DNA of 26,708 bases from CAZXVW01 sp964644025. Lineage in GTDB: Bacteria > Acidobacteriota > Terriglobia > Bryobacterales > Bryobacteraceae. The notes under the pieces were generated by a model. The model saw nothing but the letters and a program-made list of their open reading frames with translations, did no database searches and was not told the origin of the DNA. Shown here in pieces: positions 15,662-24,722 of the stretch; position 1 is the first letter of the stretch; each line of letters begins with the position of its first letter. Location of the stretch: assembly GCA_964644025.1 (NCBI GenBank), contig CAZXVW010000035.1:1-26708 (forward strand), given 5' to 3'. Made by a program: the position numbers and the translations under genes.

Positions 15662-16966
15662 CTAGGCGGCATCCTGCTCGCGCAATAATCCGTTCCGCTC
15701 GAGAGTCGCAGCCGCCTGGTGAATCACCGGAAAGGACAATTCCGCGCGTTCCGCGATGTCCAGCAGGCTGTGGTGGCCGTCAGACAAGTTCAGAACCCAC
15801 AGCAAAGCCAGATGCTCCGCCTCCACGTCGGGCCCGCCGGTGTGCCGGTACAGACCCCGTCTGCCGAGTTGCGGCTCTCCCTTCGGGCTCAGGTTGAGAT
15901 ACCGCCGATTATGTTCGAGGACTTCCACCACCGCCAGACACGCCCTCAGCGATCCCGCCAGATACTCGGCCTTGACGAAGCCCAGGTTGTCCGCCGAGCT
16001 GTGGTACTCGGGAAAGCGGCCATACATCGAACGCATCAGGCATCCCACCGGCAGATCGAATCCCGGCGAACAGTATTGCCGTTCATCGTAACCGTATGGG
16101 GAGAAGTTCATCACCTCGTACGGGTTGCCGCTGTGGGCCAGCACATGGGCGAACGCCCGGTCGATTTCGGCGTCGCCGTGGCGGCTTTTCTTGTAACGAA
16201 GATCTGCGCTGTCACCGACGCAGGTGAGCACCAGGCCGTTCTTGATCCGCCCGGTGCGATCCTCGTTTCTGGCGAGCCACGTGATCGGGCCGATGGTGGC
16301 CGGCAAAAAGACAAACCGATAGGAGTAATGCCGGGGTCTGTCGCGCAGCTCCCGAGCCAGCCAGACAGCCACGGCGAGGCCGGAAAGGTTGTCATTCGCC
16401 ATGGACGGATGACAGATGTGGCATGAAATCAGCACCTCGTCGGACAACCTTCCGGGCAGAGAGAGTTCCGCATAGGTGAGGCGGCCGTCTTGTAACGAGG
16501 AGTCGATGCAGACCTCGTACTCCGTGTCCGGAAGATTCACCAGCTCGTTATGGGAAAGACAGAAACCCCAGTTCCGTGAATAATAGGATGTCCGGTAAGG
16601 AATCCAGTCGGGATGCTCCGGATCGCTGAAAAGATGAGGCCGCAATTCCTCCAGCGACATCCGTCCCCGCACCGGCACACTGTAACTCATCACGTGCAGG
16701 TTCGATCGCCGGAAGTCCACCACCCGCTCACCAGCCGGGTTCTTGATGTAGGCGTCCCGGATATTCCATTCTTGCGGCACGATCCAGTCGAGTACGCGGG
16801 TGCCGGTTGGAACTTCGTGGATTTCGAGATCGATTTCCTCGGCCACACGCCGCAGGGTAGCCCGCGTCCCATCGCCGGTAATGCTGCGGCAAATCGGAAA
16901 AAGCTCCGAGGCAAACTCGTGCATCTGTTTTCCAGCTTCGATATCGGCGGTGCGTTGCTGATTCAT
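15662..16966 (-). CDS. DUF4910 aminopeptidase-like zinc protein
   Basis: A 434-residue protein of the DUF4910/M28-like aminopeptidase fold with a C-terminal winged-helix-like domain (about 370-430, ending in PVIHQAAATLERNGLLRE). Candidate zinc ligands are visible: His183/His186 and Asp192 in ISCHICHPSMANDNLSG, and His322 in EYHSSADNL. The N-terminal part has FPICRSITGDGTRATLR, typical of the family. The start at 16966 is chosen because AAAGGGA precedes it; the frame is open to 17005. Members are frequent inside O-antigen and capsule clusters, often near CDP-sugar genes, but their substrate is not established. It probably acts in the cytoplasm since no signal peptide is present. Confidence 0.8.
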   Translation of the reverse strand: MNQQRTADIEAGKQMHEFASELFPICRSITGDGTRATLRRVAEEIDLEIHEVPTGTRVLDWIVPQEWNIRDAYIKNPAGERVVDFRRSNLHVMSYSVPVRGRMSLEELRPHLFSDPEHPDWIPYRTSYYSRNWGFCLSHNELVNLPDTEYEVCIDSSLQDGRLTYAELSLPGRLSDEVLISCHICHPSMANDNLSGLAVAVWLARELRDRPRHYSYRFVFLPATIGPITWLARNEDRTGRIKNGLVLTCVGDSADLRYKKSRHGDAEIDRAFAHVLAHSGNPYEVMNFSPYGYDERQYCSPGFDLPVGCLMRSMYGRFPEYHSSADNLGFVKAEYLAGSLRACLAVVEVLEHNRRYLNLSPKGEPQLGRRGLYRHTGGPDVEAEHLALLWVLNLSDGHHSLLDIAERAELSFPVIHQAAATLERNGLLREQDAA

Positions 16967-17042
16967 GAATCCCTTTCTGGCGCCGTTATTGCAGCCGAGT
17001 TCCACGAAGGCAGATCACCGGGACGGCGCCTGATGACACAGA

Positions 17043-17768
17043 TCAGGCTTTTTTCATCGGGCGGATGCTGATGTCCGTCACTTCCGCGGTTCGCGGCAGG
17101 CGCAGTGCGTTGATCACCACTGAAGCAATATCTTCCGGTTGCAGGAGAGCCGACGGGCAGTAGCTCTCGCCGTTGAGCCCATCCAGCCTCTCCAGCATCG
17201 GAGTCGCACAGCGGCCCGGATAGACACTCAGCACCCGGACACCATGCGGGTTGACTTCCTCCCGCAAGCTGTCGGCGAATGCCTTCAGCGCATGTTTCGT
17301 GGCCGAATACTGGCTCACGACCGCCCGTGCGTTCAGCCCGGCACTCGAGTTGATGAACACCACCTGGCCTTGTGCGGAGACAAGCATCGGCAGCAGCACC
17401 TGGGTGAGCTGATAGGGAGCGCGAACGTTGATCGAGTACTGCAGATCGAATTCCTCCACCCGCGCCCGCCCGGGCATACCAACAAACAGAGCGCCGGCGT
17501 TGTGGATCAAAATGTCGGCGCCCGCAAAGTCCTGGCTGACCGCCGCGTGAAGCTCCCCAAAGGAAGCGTCTTTGGTCAGGTCAGCGGGGTAGCAGCGGGC
17601 GGCCGCGGCCCTGCCATTGGCGGCCTCAGCGACCGCCTCCAGCTTGAGCGGGTTGCGCCCGACCAGACATAGCGCGGCCCCTTCCTCCGCCAAAGCGAGG
17701 GAAATCGCCCGGCCGATACCGCTGCCCGCGCCGGTTACAATCGCTATCTTGCCCGCCAGAGGACTCAT
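17043..17768 (-). CDS. short-chain dehydrogenase/reductase
   Basis: A 241-residue classical SDR. The NAD(P)-binding motif TGAGSGIG is at 12-19, HNAG at 89-92, and the catalytic set is Ser141/Ser142 with Tyr154 and Lys158 in YSATK. It sits 36 bases after the sugar C-methyltransferase and before DUF4910. From this position the simplest role is reduction of the 4-keto group of the CDP-sugar after C-methylation, although classical SDRs of this type more often act on acyl or small keto substrates and NDP-4-ketosugar reductases are usually extended SDRs. AGGTGG precedes the ATG. Confidence 0.85.
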   Translation of the reverse strand: MSPLAGKIAIVTGAGSGIGRAISLALAEEGAALCLVGRNPLKLEAVAEAANGRAAAARCYPADLTKDASFGELHAAVSQDFAGADILIHNAGALFVGMPGRARVEEFDLQYSINVRAPYQLTQVLLPMLVSAQGQVVFINSSAGLNARAVVSQYSATKHALKAFADSLREEVNPHGVRVLSVYPGRCATPMLERLDGLNGESYCPSALLQPEDIASVVINALRLPRTAEVTDISIRPMKKA

Positions 17769-17804
17769 GGCGTTCCACCTGCAGCCATGGCATTCACTAT
17801 GTCT

Positions 17805-19094
17805 TCAGCCGGCGGTCGCTGGAACCGGCCGGCCAACGATCAGCGGGCTCGGGATGGCCACCACGAACGCGCCGCCCCGGCGTTGATACTCCGCTTGCTG
17901 GTTGATGATTTCGTCGGCCAGGTTCCAGGGCAATATCAGGGCGAAGTCGGGCTGCTCGGCGACCAGTGCTTCCGGCGGGCGGATCGGAATGCGGGAGCCG
18001 GGAAGCAGCAACCCCTGTTTGTGCGGGTTGCGATCCACGGTGAACTGGATCGAGCCGGTCCCGATCTGACAATAGTTGAGCAGGGTGTTCCCCTTCGCCG
18101 GCGCCCCGTAGGCGGCAATCTTGGCGCCCCGGCGCTTCAGGAGCTCCAGCAGCGTCAACAGTTGCTGTTTGATCTGAAGCACACGGCCGGAGAACCGGCG
18201 GTAGACCGCCTCACCAGTCAAGCCGAGACGTTCCTCCCTGTGAAGCATCGCGGTCGTGCGCGGTGAAACCGAGTGAATGTCGCCTCGCTGCAAAAAGACG
18301 CGGAGTGAGCCGCCGTGGACGGTTTGCCGGGTGACATCGAACAAAGTCAGGCCAGCCCGTTCGGCCAGGTTGCGAATCGCCGAGAGAGAAAAATAGAAGA
18401 CGTGTTCGTGGTAGATCGTGTCGAATTCGCAGGAGGCGAGCAGGTCGGCGACGTAAGGGAACTCGAAGACGGCGCAGCCCGTCTCCGGCAGGCATTCGCG
18501 CACCGCCCGCAGGAAGTCATTGATCGCGGGCACATGGGCGAGCACGTTGTTGCCGATGATGAGGTCGGGCGCGCCAAGCTGCTCACGCACCGCAGCGACC
18601 GACGATGAATTGAAGAACTTTACCAGGGTCGGAATTCCCCTTGCCATCGCGCACGCGGCCACGTTGGCGGCCGGTTCCACGCCAAGACAGGGAATGCCCC
18701 GCTCAACGAAGAATTGCAACAGGTACCCGTCGTTGCTGGCAATCTCCACAACCTTGCTGGATGCGTCGAGGCGGAACCGCGAGATCAGTTCGCTCGCCAT
18801 TTGCGAAGAGTGTTCCAGGAAGCTGTCCGAGCAGGAAGAGAAATAAAGATACTCGCTGAAAATCTCTTCCGGCGGGACCGGGTTCAAGAGCTGCACCAGA
18901 AAACACTCCGGACAGAATGCCACCGAGAGAGGGAAGCGCTTTTCCTGGCCCGGGTCACTGTCGGGTTGCTGGTAAGAGTTGGCCAGCGGTGTATCACCCA
19001 GTTTCAGGAAGGGCTCCGGCAATGCGGCGCCACAGCCGAGACAGTTCGCCCCGAGCGGTCCGCGGGACCGTTTTCCGTTGTCGTTCGTTTGCAC
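17805..19094 (-). CDS. zinc-containing NDP-sugar C-methyltransferase
   Basis: A 429-residue SAM-dependent methyltransferase of the TylC3/NovU type, which adds a methyl group to a carbon next to a keto group of an NDP-4-keto-6-deoxysugar. N-terminal zinc site: Cys18-x-x-Cys21 and Cys61-x-x-Cys64. The SAM-binding motif VVEIASNDGY is at 115-124. The conserved EHVFYFS (His231) is in the middle, and the C-terminal domain has AAYGAPAKGNT at about 327-337. The start is GTG 19094, two bases after the rfbF-type stop, with GGGAG upstream; the longer frame to 19172 lies inside the neighbour. Its place right after the two CDP-glucose genes indicates CDP-4-keto-6-deoxyglucose as substrate. Confidence 0.86.
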   Translation of the reverse strand: MQTNDNGKRSRGPLGANCLGCGAALPEPFLKLGDTPLANSYQQPDSDPGQEKRFPLSVAFCPECFLVQLLNPVPPEEIFSEYLYFSSCSDSFLEHSSQMASELISRFRLDASSKVVEIASNDGYLLQFFVERGIPCLGVEPAANVAACAMARGIPTLVKFFNSSSVAAVREQLGAPDLIIGNNVLAHVPAINDFLRAVRECLPETGCAVFEFPYVADLLASCEFDTIYHEHVFYFSLSAIRNLAERAGLTLFDVTRQTVHGGSLRVFLQRGDIHSVSPRTTAMLHREERLGLTGEAVYRRFSGRVLQIKQQLLTLLELLKRRGAKIAAYGAPAKGNTLLNYCQIGTGSIQFTVDRNPHKQGLLLPGSRIPIRPPEALVAEQPDFALILPWNLADEIINQQAEYQRRGGAFVVAIPSPLIVGRPVPATAG

Positions 19095-19096
19095 GG

Positions 19097-19906
19097 TCAG
19101 TCTCCCGCCTCCGCCATCCGCATCTGAGCCGGTGCGTCGAATTGGGCCCATGGGGCGTCCCCGGCTTCCCACATCCTGTTCAGAATCTGCATCTCACGGT
19201 AGGTGTCCATGCACTGCCAGAAACCTTCGTGGGTGTAGACGCCGAGTTCGCGCCGTTCCGCCAGTTTCATGAGCAGACCGATTTCCAGGCTTTCCGTGTC
19301 ATCTTCGATCAGGTCAAGAACCTCTCTCTCGAATACGAAGAAGCCTCCGTTGATCCAACTGTTGACCGTCTGCGGTTTCTCCTGGAAGTTCTCCACTGTG
19401 CCCTCGTCAACCTTCAGTTCGCCGTAACGGGACGAGGGATGGACCGCTGTAACCGTCGCGAGTTTACCAGAGCGCAGGTGGCATTCGAGCAAGCGGTCGA
19501 GATCGATATCGGCGACGCCGTCACCGTAAGTGGCCATGAACCTCTCCCCATGGATATACTTGCCGATCCTTTTCAGTCGGCCACCGGTCCAGGTCTTGTC
19601 GCCGGTCTCGGCGAGCGTGACCCTCCAGCCGTATTCCGTGCGCCCATTGTGAACCTCAATCTGGGGCGACCCCAGCGTTACCGTAATGTCGGAATTGTGC
19701 ATCCGGTAGTTCAAGAAATAATCCCGGATGACATCGCCCTTGTAACCAAGACAAACAACAAACTCGGTGAAGCCGAAGTGAGCATAACGTCTCATGATGT
19801 GCCAAAGAATTGGCCGGCCACCGATCCCCACCATGGGTTTCGGGCGAACTTCGGTTTCCTCGCGCAAGCGGGTTCCCAGGCCCCCTGCCAAAATCACGAC
19901 TTTCAT
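19097..19906 (-). CDS. rfbF: glucose-1-phosphate cytidylyltransferase
   Basis: A 269-residue enzyme that makes CDP-D-glucose and pyrophosphate from CTP and glucose 1-phosphate, the first step of CDP-deoxysugar synthesis, in the cytoplasm. The nucleotide-binding N-terminus is AGGLGTRLREETEVRPKPM. Further family blocks are LGYKGDVIRDYF, FMATYGDGVADID (metal/nucleotide Asp), NGGFFVFE and THEGFWQCMDTYREM. Length is slightly over the usual 257, from a short C-terminal tail. The ATG overlaps the end of the dehydratase gene by 4 bases (ATGA), and the methyltransferase begins 2 bases after its stop. Confidence 0.95.
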   Translation of the reverse strand: MKVVILAGGLGTRLREETEVRPKPMVGIGGRPILWHIMRRYAHFGFTEFVVCLGYKGDVIRDYFLNYRMHNSDITVTLGSPQIEVHNGRTEYGWRVTLAETGDKTWTGGRLKRIGKYIHGERFMATYGDGVADIDLDRLLECHLRSGKLATVTAVHPSSRYGELKVDEGTVENFQEKPQTVNSWINGGFFVFEREVLDLIEDDTESLEIGLLMKLAERRELGVYTHEGFWQCMDTYREMQILNRMWEAGDAPWAQFDAPAQMRMAEAGD

Positions 19907-21063
19907 ACCAGTTCCTCCTTCTGGATGACATCCTTTTCGTACGGAGGGAAATTCTGCTGGCGAATGGTGCTCCGGTCTGTTCGTCCCTCCGTTCCGGCCA
20001 GGCGGCTATAGTCCTCAATCTGCTGCACCGTCAGCCGAGTAGCGGCTGCCGGCAGCTTCAGCCATGAGCGGTACCACTCCACCGTCAGCCGAGCCGTCTC
20101 CTCGATCCCGAGCACCGCCTGCCATCCCAGCTCAGTGAAGGCCCGGGTCGAATTCAGCCGCAGGCGCCCCGACTCCTTGAATCCGGTCCTGTCTTCCTCG
20201 CACCGGATTTCACCCCGTCCCCAGTGATGCAACAACCGGGTTGCCAGCTCGCGGACTGTAATCTCACTATCCGCCGCTGGACCGAAATTCCAGCAGCGGG
20301 CGACCGGCGCCCTGTCCTCGTACAGGACCCTGGCTGCCAGCAGGTACCCGTACAACGGTTCCAGGACATGCTGCCAGGGGCGCACAGCCTCTGGAGAGCG
20401 CAGCGTAACGGCATGGCCGGAGGCCAGCGACCGGACGATGTCAGGCACGAGCCGGTCTTCGGACCAGTCACCGCCGCCGATGACGTTGCCGGCACGACAG
20501 GTGGCGACGCGTGGCGCGCCGGCCTGTGAAAAGAACGAGCGTCCCCAGGCAGATGTGACAATTTCAGCGCAGGCCTTACTCGAACTGTAGGGATCAGCTC
20601 CTCCCAGCACGTCCGCTTCCGAGTAGGTCCCGTGCCGGTCGTCGTTTTCGTAACACTTATCCGAGGTGATCACGACCACGGCGCGGACGCTCGGCGTGAG
20701 GCGCGCTGCTTCGAGAAGGTGCACGGTGCCCAGGATATTGGTGGCGTACGTCGCCACCGGATCGCGATAGGACTGGCGAACAAGAGGTTGTGCCGCCAGG
20801 TGGAAGATCACTTCCGGTTCGGCCCGGCGCACGTTCTCGAGCAGTTCCCGGCCATGGCGGATATCCACAAAATTCTCATCGATACCGTCACTCACCCGTG
20901 CGGCGTCGTAAAGCGAGGGTCCTGCGGGTGGCGGGAGAGCGCAGGCCGCAACCCGGGCCCCAGCGAGCTTCAGCCAGGTTGCCAGCCAGCCCCCTTTGAA
21001 ACCCGTGTGTCCCGTCAGGAATACCTTTCGTCCGGCAAAGAAATCGAAAACGGTATTCCTCAT
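19903..21063 (-). CDS. rfbG: CDP-glucose 4,6-dehydratase
   Basis: A 386-residue extended SDR that turns CDP-glucose into CDP-4-keto-6-deoxyglucose, the branch point for CDP-dideoxy- and branched sugars. The NAD-binding motif TGHTGFKG is at 17-24, HLAAQPLVR follows, ITSDKCYEN is at about 132-140, and YSSSK (Tyr159, Lys163) is the catalytic pair. GGGDWSEDRLVPD is also typical of this enzyme. It overlaps the glycosyltransferase before it and the cytidylyltransferase after it by 4 bases each. No rfbH-type C-3 dehydratase is present, so a 3,6-dideoxy product is unlikely from this cluster alone. Confidence 0.95.
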   Translation of the reverse strand: MRNTVFDFFAGRKVFLTGHTGFKGGWLATWLKLAGARVAACALPPPAGPSLYDAARVSDGIDENFVDIRHGRELLENVRRAEPEVIFHLAAQPLVRQSYRDPVATYATNILGTVHLLEAARLTPSVRAVVVITSDKCYENDDRHGTYSEADVLGGADPYSSSKACAEIVTSAWGRSFFSQAGAPRVATCRAGNVIGGGDWSEDRLVPDIVRSLASGHAVTLRSPEAVRPWQHVLEPLYGYLLAARVLYEDRAPVARCWNFGPAADSEITVRELATRLLHHWGRGEIRCEEDRTGFKESGRLRLNSTRAFTELGWQAVLGIEETARLTVEWYRSWLKLPAAATRLTVQQIEDYSRLAGTEGRTDRSTIRQQNFPPYEKDVIQKEELV

Positions 21064-22286
21064 ATTGATTTACTTTCCGAAGTCTCCGAGAGCTTCGTGA
21101 CGCTTGTGCCGGCGGGCTCTGGTTCGCGAGCCGCTTCCGGGGAGCGTCCGGCTACGCCCGACACGGAGGCCGCCATTCGCTCGAGGCGCGCGAGCCGGGC
21201 GCCGGCGGCCGTGAGCGGCTCCAGTCCGGTGACCTCGAGGATGGCCTTCCAGCGATGCAGCCAGTCGTGGCGCAGCAGACATTGCACTATATTGTTGGTA
21301 CGGAGCTGGTGCAAACGTTCCGGCTGCTGCTCGAGCCATTGGAGAATCTCGCCGATCCCCTCGCCCGTGGCGGGAATTTCAATCACCGCGTCGGACCAGT
21401 CGAACTGACTACGGAAGTGCTCAGAGGCAGCAGCACGACCGAGAATGACGGACCCGCCAGCAGCGGCCTCAAAGTACCGCGGCAGCGGAATGTCGTCCTT
21501 GCCTGATATCGGGTAAGCGATAAAAAAACGGCTCCGCTGGATCACGCCGGCCAACAGATCCCGGTGTTCTCTCCAGTCCTGCACGTCCCACCCTCGCACC
21601 GAGTCATAGAGATAAAAACAGCCTTCCTGACGGGCGTGATCCAGCAAGCCTCGGTGCACGGCCGCTACCCGGCGCCCCATGCTATAGCAGTCGATCACCC
21701 GCGCCGGGTGGCCCGGACGGGGGCAGAAACGCAGTGTGTCCACCGCCGGGGGCAGGTAGTAGCACGGGCGGCCCGTGATGCGGCCGATCGGGTCCACGGC
21801 GGCGGGATTTGCTACGAAAACAACGTCAAAGTCACGGAGCATCTCGAGGTAGGGCCGGTAACGTTGAAGGTCCTTTGTCCAGGTCTCGGTCAGGTAGCAG
21901 GCAACCGTGCGGCAGCGCCGCCGCCAGTCCTTGATCCGGCGCATCGCTGCAATATCATGCGCGAAGACGGGAACAAAGAAGAACAGATCGTAGTCTGCCT
22001 CGACGCGCAACATCCGAGCCCCGATGAACGGTTGGTCCAGATTCCTGTAAACCCGTCCCCATTTCCGGGCCAGCCGCTGACGGAAGCGGCGGCCGGCGTT
22101 CGGGTCCTCCCACTGCCAGCAACGCACATCGACACTGTCGACGCCGGCGATCACATCTTCAAATTCGTAAGTGCCGCAGCGGAAAGTCTTCTGTTCCAAC
22201 GCGCGCAACGACACCAGCAACACGCGGGCCCTCGATTCAGAATCGGGCGTCAGCACAGGGGAAGGACGTTCATTCTCGGATGGCAT
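21060..22286 (-). CDS. CgeB-like glycosyltransferase
   Basis: A 408-residue GT-B-like protein of the CgeB/GT4-related group. The N-terminal domain has RVLLVSLRALEQKTF and DYDLFFFVPVFAHD. The C-terminal donor domain has RVIDCYSMGRR and the nucleotide-sugar motif PLPRYFEAAAGGSVILGR at about 300-320. The start at 22286 is chosen where homology begins; the frame is open to 22706 only as a shadow of the ligase gene. The last 40 or so residues, rich in Ala, Pro and Glu, look disordered. As the only clear glycosyltransferase in the window, directly before the CDP-sugar genes, it is the likely user of their product. Acceptor unknown. Confidence 0.82.
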   Translation of the reverse strand: MPSENERPSPVLTPDSESRARVLLVSLRALEQKTFRCGTYEFEDVIAGVDSVDVRCWQWEDPNAGRRFRQRLARKWGRVYRNLDQPFIGARMLRVEADYDLFFFVPVFAHDIAAMRRIKDWRRRCRTVACYLTETWTKDLQRYRPYLEMLRDFDVVFVANPAAVDPIGRITGRPCYYLPPAVDTLRFCPRPGHPARVIDCYSMGRRVAAVHRGLLDHARQEGCFYLYDSVRGWDVQDWREHRDLLAGVIQRSRFFIAYPISGKDDIPLPRYFEAAAGGSVILGRAAASEHFRSQFDWSDAVIEIPATGEGIGEILQWLEQQPERLHQLRTNNIVQCLLRHDWLHRWKAILEVTGLEPLTAAGARLARLERMAASVSGVAGRSPEAAREPEPAGTSVTKLSETSESKSI

Positions 22287-22323
22287 TGGTATCTTCGACT
22301 GATGGGAAACGGAGAAGCGAGGC

Positions 22324-23709
22324 TCAGCCGGCCGAGGCCAGCGGTTCGACTCCGCGGTCGGTGTTCTTCCACCGGCGTTTCTTGAAACGCCCGGTGAACT
22401 GGTCTGTGCGGACAACCACGATCTTGGCCGGTATCTTGAACGACTCGAGCCGCTCCCGGCAGTATTCGCGAACGCGGCGCTTAAGTTGTGCCGCGTCTTC
22501 AGGCTCCCGCAGGTTGATCCGGGCCACGACCATGTTGCCGGTAATCGGGTTCGCCTCCCCGGAAACCGTGACGTCCTTGACGTTCGGAACCTGGAGCAGC
22601 ACGTTCTCGATTTCGGCGGGGTACACCTTTTGCCCGCCGACGTTGATGATCTCTGACTTGCGTCCGAGGAAGCGAACATAATCCCCCTGACGTTCGACCA
22701 GGTCACCGGTATCGAACCAACCGTCGTCGTCGAACGGCGAGTCGTGGTTCAAGTAGCCCAGCATGGCTGATTTCGCCTTAATCCAGAGCGTTCCGTTCCG
22801 AACCTTGATGTCGAACCCTTCGCCGCCGACCTTGACCCGGAGAGAATCGGAGGCTTCGCTTCTCGACCTGAGAATACCCAGCTCGGAAAGTCCGTAGGTC
22901 TGCTGCAGCTTCGCTTGCGGTAGTATGGCGTGGATTCGGTCGAGCGTACTCTGGGCCATCGGCTCGGTGCCGTACGTAATCAGGCGCAGCGACGAAAGGT
23001 CGTACTGCTGATAAGCCTCCGACATCAGCAACAGGTTGAGGAAGGTTGGTGACGTGGGCAGCAGCTCAACTTTGTGCCGTTCGATCACCTCGCATACGCG
23101 CGCCGGAGCGCGTTCGCCGCAAGTGACCACCGTGCCGGCGTTCGAAAGCACGTAGAACAGCGTATTGATGCCCCCAATATGATCGATCATCAAGAAGGTC
23201 AGCGTCACCAGGGAACGGCGGGAGCGCTGGAATTTTTCGAGCAGCAGCGCGAAGTTGTGAAGGACGGCCTTGCTCTTGCCGGTCGATCCTGAGCTGAACA
23301 AGACCAGCCCGGGCTGCTCCATCGCAATCAGTTTCCGCGTCAGCGGATTCGACGGGGACCGCGGAAACTTTTCAGTGCCGCAGGGGCCTCCAGGAACAGG
23401 CGTGAGGGCAACCTCCACTTCCGCAATGTCCATGAACTCGTCTTGCTGCGCGGCGACGCTGGGTGAAAGTGGAACCACTACCGCATTCCGGTCGAGCAAG
23501 GCGAACAATATCGCCACGGTGTCAGGGGTATAATCTCCGCGCACCGCTACCACGGCTGATTGACCGACGCGCGCGGAATCAAGAAACCCCTGCCAGTCCG
23601 TGATTCGTTCCCTCAGCCAGCGGTAGCTGTAACGCCGGTCGTTCCAGATCATGAAATCCTTATCGTGGTTGGCGCGGAAAATCCGGTACAGCCAGGTGTT
23701 GTGTGACAT
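22324..23709 (-). CDS. acyl-AMP ligase (ANL superfamily)
   Basis: A 461-residue AMP-binding enzyme that activates a carboxylic acid with ATP and would load it onto CoA or the neighbouring carrier protein. The A3 loop SSGSTGKSKA is at about 139-148. YGLSELG, DTGDLVERQGDYVRFLGR and SEIINVGGQKVYPAEIE (hinge and C-terminal domain) follow. The end carries FKIPAKIVVV and FTGRFKKRRW, with the catalytic Lys region. The start is ATG 23709, two bases after the reductase stop with GGAGGGG upstream, rather than the TTG at 23715. It is shorter than most fatty acyl-CoA ligases (500-600). With the carrier protein and reductase it forms a small acyl-supply unit. Confidence 0.88.
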   Translation of the reverse strand: MSHNTWLYRIFRANHDKDFMIWNDRRYSYRWLRERITDWQGFLDSARVGQSAVVAVRGDYTPDTVAILFALLDRNAVVVPLSPSVAAQQDEFMDIAEVEVALTPVPGGPCGTEKFPRSPSNPLTRKLIAMEQPGLVLFSSGSTGKSKAVLHNFALLLEKFQRSRRSLVTLTFLMIDHIGGINTLFYVLSNAGTVVTCGERAPARVCEVIERHKVELLPTSPTFLNLLLMSEAYQQYDLSSLRLITYGTEPMAQSTLDRIHAILPQAKLQQTYGLSELGILRSRSEASDSLRVKVGGEGFDIKVRNGTLWIKAKSAMLGYLNHDSPFDDDGWFDTGDLVERQGDYVRFLGRKSEIINVGGQKVYPAEIENVLLQVPNVKDVTVSGEANPITGNMVVARINLREPEDAAQLKRRVREYCRERLESFKIPAKIVVVRTDQFTGRFKKRRWKNTDRGVEPLASAG

Positions 23710-23711
23710 GG

Positions 23712-24419
23712 TCAAGCCCCTCCAAGGTAGATCACCTGCCCGGTGATGTAGTCGCTTTCCGGACGGATGAAGAAATCGACAACGTTCATTACGTCACCGG
23801 GACGGCCTTTCCGTTTCACGGCCAGCCGGTTGACGAGCGCTTGGATGCTCGCTTCGGGAACATTCTTAATCAGGGCGGTGTCGATCGGGGTCGGGCCCAC
23901 GGCATTCACCGTGATGCCCAGGCCCCCGAGTTCCGCGGCCAGGATCTTCGTCAGCGTCTCGACGGCGCTCTTGCTGGCCGCGTAAACGGCTTCCCCTTCT
24001 ACTCGCATGGGAACAGCGATGCTGGTAAGGTTGACGATCCTGCCAAAGCGTTGCCGGTGCATGAGCTTTGCGCTTTCCCGGGCAACGAGAAAAGTCCCCT
24101 GAAAATTGACGGCCATGACCCGTTCCACGGTGGCCGCCGGTACGAGCATCGCGTGATTCATCGAGGCAATGCCCGCGTTGTTGATGGTCACGTCAAGGCG
24201 CCCGTACCGGCGGCGGATGTGCTGGAACAGCCCGGCCACCTGCCGCTCGTCCGCTACGTCAGCCTGAACGTGTTCGTACCCGTCGAGTTCCCAGTCAGGC
24301 ACGCCGCGGCTGCAACCGACGACGGCAAAGCCGCGGCCAACAAGCTGTCCGGCGAGGTACCGGCCGATGCCGGTCCGGCTACCGGTGACCAGTGCTACTG
24401 AGGGGGCCGCAACACTCAT
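23712..24419 (-). CDS. FabG-like 3-oxoacyl reductase (SDR)
   Basis: A 235-residue classical SDR. NADP-binding TGSRTGIG is at 12-19, NNAG at 80-83, and the catalytic residues are Ser133, Tyr146 and Lys150 in YAASK. The C-terminus YITGQVIYLGGA is the usual FabG ending. Gene position between an acyl carrier protein and an acyl-AMP ligase suggests it reduces a carrier-bound 3-keto-acyl (for example to 3-hydroxybutyryl) group. That substrate is an inference; many such proteins act on free small molecules. It starts 3 bases after the carrier protein stop. Confidence 0.86.
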   Translation of the reverse strand: MSVAAPSVALVTGSRTGIGRYLAGQLVGRGFAVVGCSRGVPDWELDGYEHVQADVADERQVAGLFQHIRRRYGRLDVTINNAGIASMNHAMLVPAATVERVMAVNFQGTFLVARESAKLMHRQRFGRIVNLTSIAVPMRVEGEAVYAASKSAVETLTKILAAELGGLGITVNAVGPTPIDTALIKNVPEASIQALVNRLAVKRKGRPGDVMNVVDFFIRPESDYITGQVIYLGGA

Positions 24420-24422
24420 GGT

Positions 24423-24722
24423 TCAAGCGGCTCGTTCCGCGAGCAGCATCAGCGCGTAGTCGGCCAGGTTGCCGACGGTGCGGAACGGGCTGCGCTTTTG
24501 TGACATTGCTCGCTCGTCGGCAACCGTGATGGCCGTGTTGCACCGGTCGTTCAGGTTTTGTTCCACTTCTACGACCAGGGAGACAAGCCCTACGGAATCC
24601 AGCGGGCTGCCGGAACCGAGCAGCGATGTATTCTCGTCAACCTCGCCCGGCTCCACGCCGGGCGGTACGAATTGCCGGTAAGCTTCCCGGATGATATCTA
24701 CTATGCCGTCTCTGGTGATCAC
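24423..24722 (-). CDS. acyl carrier protein
   Basis: A 99-residue phosphopantetheine-binding carrier. The attachment Ser43 lies in PLDSVGLVSLVVEVE, a variant of the usual D-S-L motif, at the start of helix 2. The protein is slightly longer than the housekeeping ACP and has a basic stretch (SQKRSPF) before helix 3, so it is a dedicated carrier. The start is GTG 24722, overlapping the acyltransferase stop by 4 bases (GTGA). It probably carries the acyl group activated by the ligase and reduced by the SDR until transfer to a sugar. Confidence 0.88.
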   Translation of the reverse strand: MITRDGIVDIIREAYRQFVPPGVEPGEVDENTSLLGSGSPLDSVGLVSLVVEVEQNLNDRCNTAITVADERAMSQKRSPFRTVGNLADYALMLLAERAA

